DNA from: Acanthamoeba castellanii str. Neff
Lineage: Eukaryota; Discosea; Longamoebia; Acanthamoebidae
Assembly (NCBI RefSeq): GCF_000313135.1
Contig: NW_004457343.1
Span: 531,321-595,320, forward strand
DNA length: 64,000 bases
Direction of reading: 5' to 3'
Shown: positions 56,907 to 64,000 of the stretch, in pieces
Layout: each line of letters opens with the position of its first letter
How positions within the stretch are numbered: position 1 is the stretch's first letter
The notes under the pieces: generated by a model
What the model saw: the letters and a program-made list of their open reading frames with translations, nothing else
What the model was told of the DNA's origin: nothing
Database searches by the model: none
Made by a program: the position numbers and the translations under genes

Positions 56907-59900
56907 TCAGAGCTGGTGCATCTGCATGGTCTTGGTGAGGCGACGCCGGCGCTGCTTTCGGTTGCGGTGCGCGATGACGGTGATGAGCACCGCCGCGCCG
57001 ATCACGAGCACGATGGCCACTGGCACCGCCACCGACACGGCGATGATCAGGGGCATGCTGTCGCTGCCGCTGCTGCCCTCGCCCCTGGCCGGCGAGCCGA
57101 ACAGCACGCCCAGGTCTGCCACACAGTCACAACCCAACCCAACCCAACCCGGTCAGCTTTTGTTCCTGGAATTCGAAGCATCCGCAGGACTGGCTCGGGT
57201 GTGAGCGTACCGGGATCGTAGACGAGGGTCGAGTTGAAGTAGTCGAAGCGGAGCACGAGCTCGGAGGTGGCGGCGTCGAGGTCGAACAGCACGCCGGAGC
57301 CCACCTGGCGGCCGTCGAGCTCGATCGCGTCGATGAGCCGCAGCTGGGTCTTGGTGTCCTGCTCGGCGGCGTACTGTCCGGTCAGGATAAAGGTCGTCAC
57401 GCCGGCCTGCGGCGTGTTGGGCTGGCGGGTGAAGTTGATGAACGACGGGTTGATCTTCATGCGCAGCTCGATGCGGTCGGCGGGCGAGGCCCACTGCCAG
57501 TCGAACAGGCGGATCGAGAACTTGGCGAAGGAGGGCAGCGCGTCGAAGGCCAGGTCGCCCACCGAGATGTTGGTCTTGGTGTCGAACAGGTAGAACTGGA
57601 GTTCGACCCGGCTGCCGCTGCTGTTGCTGGTCGCGATGGGGTCGCCCGCGGCGTCAAAGGTGTCGAGGCCCCCCGTGAACAGGTACGAGCTGCTGGCGCC
57701 CAGCTCGGAGTCTACCACCGGCTTCCACGAGCCCGACACGGTGGTGCCCAGCCGCACGGTCGCGCCGTCATCGTCCACCTCTTTCAACTGCGCCAGGCTC
57801 ACGCCCACCGCTGCCTTGGACTGCACCGTGCCCTGGTTATCTGTTGTCGGCCAATCGGAGCGTGTGAGTTTAAACAGACGACCAATGGTGGGTTGGGGGC
57901 GGAATGATGCGAACCCTTGGGCAGGAGGATGATGTCGGGTGCGGTCAGGTTGAACTTGAGCACCGGCACGGACTCGACGGTGGTGGTGTTGGAGATCAGG
58001 TAGACGGGCGACGAGCTGGGAGAGAACGACGGGGTCACTGAGGGACTGGGCGTGCGGCTGGTGGACGGGCTCGCAGTGGAAGAGGGCGTGGGCGTGGGCG
58101 TGGGCGAGACGGTCGGCGAGATGCTCGCTGTGGGAGTCGGCGTGCGGCTGGGGCTGGGCGTGGGCGTGGGCGTGACGGTCGGCCAAGCGCTCGCAGTGGG
58201 AGTCGGCGTCCTGCTGGGGATGGCGCTGGGGGTCGCTGTACGGCTCGCCAGAGGCGTACTACTCGGCGTCGCAGAGGCAGCAGCTGTGCCTGATGGAGCA
58301 CAGGCACCTGGGGAGGGAGAGCAGCACATGGCGGAGTGAGCCGCGTGGGGGGGGGGGAAAGAAGCGCAGCGCAGCGCCAGCCGACCAGGAGGTTGCGCGG
58401 TACCTGTATAGCCGCTCACATTCGCAGAGCTCGTCCAGCCCGGAACAACGCTGCCCGTGCACGCGATTGCTGCAAAGATGGCGGCCAGCACGAAGGCTCA
58501 CGATTAGCGCCACCCGACCACATTCAAAGGGGGGGGGCAATGTGGAGCTGCGGAGATGTGACGGACGAACCCTCGACGTTGCTCCCAGTGGAGCCGAAGG
58601 CGATGCTGTCGCTCTGCACCCAGATTCCCGCAGTCCGCATGTCGACACCTGGAAACCACAAGAGAGGGAGAGGGGGGGAGACCGGGCATGAGCATCGCGT
58701 TTGCACTGAGCGAGTGTGTTGGCCGCGCGCACTAACCGATTGACTTGATGGCAGCATTGGTCGAGGTCACCTCGATCGTCATGCCGGCGAGCTGGAGCCA
58801 TGTGGCGTTGGTAAGGAAGGCCACGCCTGGAGAGAAGGAAGCGATGATGAGGGTCAACGGAGCATCAGTCATTGGGCGGAGCGGGGGGGGGAGAGAGAGA
58901 GAGATAGAAGGGTCAGGTCCTCGTGTGTGTACCGGTGGTATCAGACACGCGCATTTGGCCGGTGTTGTTCTGCTGCCACGAACTGGTGCCTCCCAGCGTG
59001 ACGGCTGCTTTGGCCAGGTAAGCAGGGGTGAGGCACGCACACGTGGCGACAAACCTCCCCGAACGAGGAGACTAAAGAAAGTAGGGAAGCAGGAGCGAAC
59101 CAACGCCCCCGGTGGCAGTGATCAGGGTCTTGCCCGCTTGGCCCCAGAGCGAAGTCGTTTGCAGCTCCACTCCTGAAATGGGAGAGAGACGGGGTAAGAG
59201 CCCGCGAAAGCCGATGGGAGGGTTTTAGAGGCAGAACGTGCCCTTGGTCCCGAGAGCGGTGATGTTGACGTCTCCAACTTGTGTCCAGGTGGTCGAGCTG
59301 GTGAGCAGTACTCCTGTTCGCAGAGCCCCCATCGGCCATCAGAAGTGAAAAAAGGAACGGCGGACCGCGTGGGGGGGGGGCTGTGACACGCACCGGCGCC
59401 CGAGTACTCGGTCTCGATGGTGAGTAGGCCATTTTGCTGCCACGTGGCACCGACGCCGTTCAGATATACGCCATAGCCCGAGGTGGAGTTGGTCACGTGG
59501 ATCGTGGCCGCTCCGTCCTGTATCCAGTGGCTGTTGCCTCCCACCTGGACCCCTGTGTGCGGAGGTGTCAGCTCACCCCGGCGCGGGGAGAGAACGCAGC
59601 AGGGTAGGGTATGAAGGCCATCAAGCGTGGTAAGTGTTGGTACCGCTCCCAGAGGCTCCGGCCTGCAGCTGGACGGAGAGGGTGCCCTTCTGAGCCCAGG
59701 TCGCACCAGTAGAAATGCTGACGCCTGGCGCGTGCGTGTTACATCATCCATTTTGGCGTGGGTATCGTTGGTTAAAGAGCTGTACGGTGCGCGCGCGCAC
59801 GCACACACACACACACACACGGGGTCATACCTGTTGCCGTTTTGCTGCTGATGCTGATGTTGCCGTTCTGTTGGAAGGTGGAGTCATCGACACTCATGAA

Positions 59901-60725
59901 GGCTGCTCATTTTAGGGGAAGAGAGCGTTAAGCCTTACTAGTGTCTAACCGTACAATGACTTACAGCAAGCCACTGTGCACAGTGGAGTGGGTCCGGCGT
60001 ACAGTCGACGATGGTGAGCGTTCCCTCCATCACTGCGTCGGCCAGGAGGGAGAACCACGGCCCAGCGCTACACTGGGAACAAGAGACGCTGACATCGTCG
60101 AATCTATTTGTTGGGGGGGGGAGGTGATTAAGAAGAAGCACGCGCGGCTTGGTCCAAAAATCATGGGCAATAGAGAGAGAGAGAGGAGCTCGTACTGTAG
60201 AGTAATACCAGACACGATTGAGTTGAGCTGTGATGTCTCCTCGTAGTTGCCCGCAGCGACAACAACTGTGTCGCCGGGAGCTGCCGCGTTCACTGCTTCG
60301 CCTATACTTGGATAGCCGCAACCGCTGCTGCACACTGTTGGCCGGCGCAGAATCCATGGATGCGATTGCAGCGCACACAAAAAGATGTCAGCATCAGCCG
60401 CCGACACGAAAACAATAAACGAATATCATCTTAATTACTCTTTTAGTTCCGACAAAAACGCCGTCGGCGGACATTGGCCCACCCGGGCAGCCGCGGGGGT
60501 GTGGATACGATAGCACGACCCCCTCAACCGCGGGATGGGTGGATTGGGGACGTGTCCAGGAGGGTTTGAAGAAGAAGAAGAAGATGAAGAGATGGGGTCG
60601 GGAGAGGTACCGGTAATGGTCACCGAAAAGACGGGTGAGGCCAGGAGGGACGCCGTCAAGAAGAGAAGAATGATCAGGTCTCGACCAATTGATTGGCTTG
60701 CGACTGGCGCCCGGTCGTTCTTCAT
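56907..60725 (-). CDS. secreted type I membrane protein with beta-helix-like W-x-Q repeats and a Ser/Thr/Pro stalk
   Basis: Exon 1 encodes a signal peptide (LIILLFLTASLLASPVFSVT). A phase-1 splice leads to VCSSGCGYPSIGEAVNAAAP, then GDTVVVAAGNYEE, as in right-handed beta-helix proteins. About nine small exons (60100-58450), all phase 1-1, each carry one W-x-Q repeat: STGATWAQKGTLSV, GNSHWIQDGAATIHV, GVGATWQQNGLLTIE, SSTTWTQVGDVNIT, TSLWGQAGKTLI, GTSSWQQNNTGQ, TNATWLQLAGM and AGIWVQSDSIAF. Then comes a Thr/Pro/Ser stalk (about 58270-58030), an ectodomain of unknown type (VELQFYLFDTKTNISVGDLA, FSIRLFDWQWASPADRIELR), a transmembrane helix (MPLIIAVSVAVPVAIVLVIG) and a short basic tail (HRNRKQRRRRLTK). 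It may be a cell-surface adhesin or cyst-wall protein, which is inference. Confidence 0.7.
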
Positions 60726-61140
60726 TGATGTGTGTTGGGCGTCCGCAGAGAACGGTGTGATTAGTGTGGTTTTACTTTGAAGGAAGGACCTGTGGGGCTG
60801 GACGCGAGCTGAATGTGTGGTGGGATCGTTGTGGTCTTGGCTGTGTGGCTGTTCCGTTGGGAAAGCACACCACGCGGCACCAGCTATTGGCCACAATTCT
60901 AACTCCGTTAATGAACGGATCCCATTTTCAATTTTACTGAGGCTCCTTGTCGTTTTCACCCCCCGACAGCTGTTCTTCTTGTTCTTGTCTCGGCTCGACG
61001 AACACGCGCATGTTTGCACGGCAAAAAAGAAAGAAATGAATAAAGAAAAAATTACAGGAGGCGGGAAAACCAAAAGTAAAAGCCACAGATTACGCCACAA
61101 GGCCAATAGACCTTGCAATTGTAGCAGAAGAAGCAGAAGA

Positions 61141-63275
61141 ATGGAAGGGAAACCAGTGTTGAAGGCGGTGATCATGGTGGGCGGCCCCAGCAAGGGCACG
61201 CGCTTCAGGCCCCTCTCGATGGAAGGCTTCCCCAAGCCTCTCTTCCCAGTCGGTGGCAAGCCCATGGTCTACCACCACATCAAGGCCTGCTGCGAGTACT
61301 TCCCCACACACAGCAACCATCTTCTTCTCTTGCAAGAAGTAGCACTAATCAATTAACCACAGAATCGAAGGCATGAAGGAGATCTTCCTGCTGGGCTACA
61401 ATGAAGAGAAGGAATTTCAGGATTTCCTGCAGCAAATGGAAAAGAAATTCAACATCAAGATCAGGTGCTCGCCTGCCCTGGGATCCCTTGTTGTAGCGTG
61501 CAGCAAGGGTCTTGTCGCATCACCTCAGCTTCTCACCACCACCGCCCGCGGTGTGGTGATGTGTGGCTAACAGCTACCTGCACGAGGAGACCGAGCTGGG
61601 CACGGCGGGCGGCCTGTACAAGTTCAGGGAGCAGATACTCGCCGATGGACCCGAGTCCATCTTCGTCCTCCACTGCGACATCGCGTGCCCCTTCCCGCTC
61701 AAGGAGATGCTCGCCTTCCACCGCGAGAAGGTGCGCGAGCTGGGCATCGTAGGCACCCTCCTCGGTTCCAAGGTACACTACAGCGCAGACACGACACACG
61801 ACACACGACACACGACACACGACACGCGACACGCGACACGCGACACACGACACGCGACACACGACACGCGACACACGACACACGACACGACACACGACAC
61901 ACGACACGCGTCAAAGCTTGCTCAACTCGCGTCTTGTCCAGGTCAACCCCGAGTACTCCCACCACTACGGCTGTCTGGTGGAGGACGACCAGCACAGGCT
62001 GCAGCACTACGCCGGTACGAAGAAAAAACACTCGATTGATCGCACCCGCGCCACTCATGTTCGCGTCGTTGCTGTGTTGTGTCGTAACAGAGAAGCCGTC
62101 GACGCACGTGAGCGACCTCATCAACAGCGGCGTGTACTGCTTCTCGCCCAAGATCTTCGACACCATCAAGGACACCGCCGCCCGCCTTCAATCGGAGAAC
62201 AGCGACCTCCCCGCCTACCTGTACCCCACCCGCCCGCCCGCCCTCGAGTGCTGAGGCCTTGGTGAGCATACGATCGGGCGCTTACCTCCCGAACGTGGCC
62301 AACAAACTTTTTAGGAGCAACGTGTGGCGAGTCAACAAGGAGTCGGTGCGGCTCGAGCAGGACATCCTCATCCCACTCTCCGACAAGTCGCAGTTCTGCG
62401 TCTTTGCCAACAACTCCTTCTGGCGCCAGATCAAGAACGCTGGGTACGTGTGTCGTGTGTCGTGTGTGTCGTGTGTCGTGTGTCGTGTGTGTGCGCGCGT
62501 GTGGAGTGGTGGTGAGTTCTCACTAACTCTCCGTGCGATCGGTCGGTCACCACAGGGCGCCCGTCTATTGTAACGAGCTCTACCTGGACCTGTTCGCCAA
62601 GACCAACCCCTCGGTGCTCGCGCCCAAGGCGCCCAACATCCGCGGTAACGTGATCATCCACAAGACCGCCCAAGTCCACCCCACCGCCCTCGTACGTCGC
62701 CCCTCCCCCGGTGAAGGCAAGCGCTGTGGGTGGGTGGCCGCTCACAGCTCACCTGCGCTGGCCGCCTGCAACAGCTCGGACCCAACGTGACTGTGGGCAA
62801 GAACGTGAAGATCGGCCCGGGTGTCCGCATCTCGCACTCGATCATCCTCGATGACGCCGAGATCAAGGTCCCCTCCCTCCCTTGTTGTGTGTCGTGTGTG
62901 TGTCGTGTGTGTGTGTGTGTGTTGAGCGGCCAACTGACAGGTTTCGCATGTGTTGAATGTAGGACCGCGCGTGCGTGTCGTGGAGCATCATCGGGTGGAA
63001 CAGCATCGTAGGTCCGTGGTCCCGCGTGGAGGGCATCACCAACCCAACGCCCGACATGTACGTCAACAAGATCCGGAAGGGCATCTGCATCGTTGGTACC
63101 TACCTCCCCCCCTCCCCCTCCCCTCAATCGCCAGCCAACACCCTCACCGCGCATCTCTCCCTCTATCTCGATAGGGCGAGACTCGGTGATAGCACCGGAG
63201 TTGATCATTCTGAACTGCATCGTGATGCCCCACAAGACGCTCACCTCCAGCTACACCCACGAGATCGTACTGTAG
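61141..63275 (+). CDS. GMPPA: GMPPA-like mannose-1-phosphate guanylyltransferase regulatory subunit
   Basis: Exons give [20 protein letters not shown], then [20 protein letters not shown] (the nucleotide-sugar pyrophosphorylase start), [116 protein letters not shown], then left-handed hexapeptide repeats ([40 protein letters not shown]) and [25 protein letters not shown] senses GDP-mannose and inhibits the catalytic GMPPB. The [11 protein letters not shown] form of the signature (not GGxGTRLRPLT) is that of the alpha subunit. Two introns carry ACACGAC-type minisatellites. The join near 62210-62320 is approximate. Confidence 0.92.
61787..61909. repeat. ACACGAC-type minisatellite in GMPPA intron
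   Basis: About 120 bp of CGACACACGACAC units fill most of the intron between GTLLGSK and VNPEYSHH. Similar units on either strand occur in introns at about 12812-12855, 13725-13745, 16936-16985 and 62448-62500. Confidence 0.9.
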
Positions 63276-63397
63276 ACCCCGCTCGCTCCCGCTCTGAGTC
63301 GCGCACGCCGCTCCACTCCCATGTTTTCATATCTCGATTAAGAATTGACCCTTTTATTTACAATCGCCGCCTCACGAGAGTCGCCTCTGTCTGAGAC

Positions 63398-64000
63398 TTA
63401 CCAGTCGCCATGCTTGTGGCCTCCACCCTCGTGCCCACCACGGGCGCGGTGGTGGCTGGGCTGCTGCTGGTGTCCCTCACCGCCATGACCGTGGCTGTGG
63501 GCTTGGCCTCGGCCTCGGCCTCGGTGCGGCTGGTGGTGGCGTTCCTCTCCGCCGTCTCCTGGTATATGCTCACCGCCGCGCCGGCCGCCGCGGCCTCTCC
63601 TCCCGCCTCGCCCTCGGCCACCACCGCCCCTGCCTCCTCGCCCTCCATACCCTCGGCGGCGGCCACCATCGTAACCGCCACCATTCTCGTCGCCGTCGTC
63701 TTCGTCATCGTCGTCATCATCGCCTTCGCGTCCCTCGAGCGAGCGAAGGCACGGCTCGGGCAGGGTGACGTTGGGCAGCAGGCCCGAAGCGAACTCGAGC
63801 CCGGCCTGGTGGGGCGGGAGCGAGTAGTCGCACGCCAGCACCTCGTCGTTGCCGTACGCGCCCGCCACTACCCTGAGCGAGCCCGCCAGGAAGCCGTCGC
63901 CGTCGGCCATGGTCATGGTCACCCGGGTGTCGTCGATCGCGCCGCCGCCGGTGGGCTGCCGCTTCTCGGTGAGCGCGTGGTGCAGCGGGCTGGCGGGACC
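63398..64000 (-). CDS. 3' part of an RGG-box protein of unknown function
   Basis: The gene enters from the right edge; no start is visible. The frame reads GPASPLHHALTEKRQPTGGG, ADGDGFLAGSLRVVAGAYGN, DEVLACDYSLPPHQAGLEFA and LLPNVTLPEPCLRSLEG. An acidic run follows, then Arg/Gly repeats (RGYGGRGGRGGGGRGRGG) and a Gly/His/Arg tail ending HKHGDW. GAR-type tails bind RNA and are common in nucleolar and RNP proteins, but the globular part matches nothing I recognise. The stop is at 63398-63400, 122 bp from the convergent GMPPA stop. Confidence 0.6.
   Translation of the reverse strand, partial: GPASPLHHALTEKRQPTGGGAIDDTRVTMTMADGDGFLAGSLRVVAGAYGNDEVLACDYSLPPHQAGLEFASGLLPNVTLPEPCLRSLEGREGDDDDDDEDDGDENGGGYDGGRRRGYGGRGGRGGGGRGRGGRRGRGGRRGGEHIPGDGGEERHHQPHRGRGRGQAHSHGHGGEGHQQQPSHHRARGGHEGGGHKHGDW

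Noticed and set aside
61787..61909. Regular short repeats that might suggest a CRISPR array
   Set aside because: There are no unique spacers; units are contiguous CA/CGA variants and lie within a spliced intron of a eukaryotic gene.

Overview
This is nuclear DNA of a unicellular eukaryote. Genes are GC-rich, tightly packed on both strands, and cut by many short introns (about 45-110 nt) that follow GT-AG, very often with GTACGT or GTGCGT donors. The gene set (profilin, RhoGEF and RhoGAP proteins, a STAT-type SH2 factor, an M28 ER peptidase, a TRM11 subunit) fits a free-living amoebozoan, most likely an Acanthamoeba-type amoeba. That assignment is an inference from style and gene content. I rebuilt exon structures by hand, keeping reading frame and splice phase. 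Boundaries given for STAT, TRM11, SPATA20, the glycosyltransferase-like gene and the small genes are fairly firm; others are approximate.

Layout: 1-2.3 kb holds the 5' end of a 5'-nucleotidase, an acidic protein of unknown function and a 77-residue Tyr/Ser/Asn-rich protein. 2.5-8.1 kb holds a 13-exon STAT-like gene and the tRNA methyltransferase TRM11, both on the minus strand. 8.2-13.9 kb holds a PDRG1-like prefoldin gene and SPATA20; about 1 kb spanning both is present twice around a run of Ns (9248-9339), probably an assembly or haplotype artefact. 14-19.1 kb is a large coiled-coil/IQ/RhoGEF/PH protein. 19.5-23.9 kb is a divergent pair: a DUF6817-TPR protein and a type II membrane protein resembling a glycosyltransferase. 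24.7-34.1 kb holds an LPLAT/DAGAT acyltransferase, a four-finger CCCH protein, a ZIP3/RNF212/HEI10-type RING protein, a GNAT acetyltransferase, a short eIF4G and a profilin.

34.3-44.6 kb is all plus strand: a second RhoGEF with a repeated C-terminal motif, a RhoGAP carrying a one-base frameshift, and a tandem pair of Pro/Gln/Tyr-rich proteins sharing conserved ends. 44.8-51.2 kb is a divergent pair, augmin subunit HAUS6 and an AIMP1/Arc1p tRNA-binding protein. 51.4-56.7 kb holds an ERMP1-like ER metallopeptidase and an RNF170-like membrane E3 ligase. 56.9-60.7 kb encodes a secreted, membrane-anchored repeat protein in which each small phase-1 exon carries one W-x-Q repeat. 61.1-63.3 kb is GMPPA, and the window ends in the 3' part of an RGG-box gene.

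Neighbouring genes often share short intergenic spaces, and at least six head-to-head pairs are separated by only about 140-415 bp. Profilin, RhoGEF and RhoGAP are adjacent, but I see no operon-like logic elsewhere. The items most worth following up are the STAT homologue with a complete tyrosine-motif tail, the ZIP3/HEI10-like meiotic RING protein, the exon-per-repeat surface protein and the tandem Pro/Gln-rich pair.
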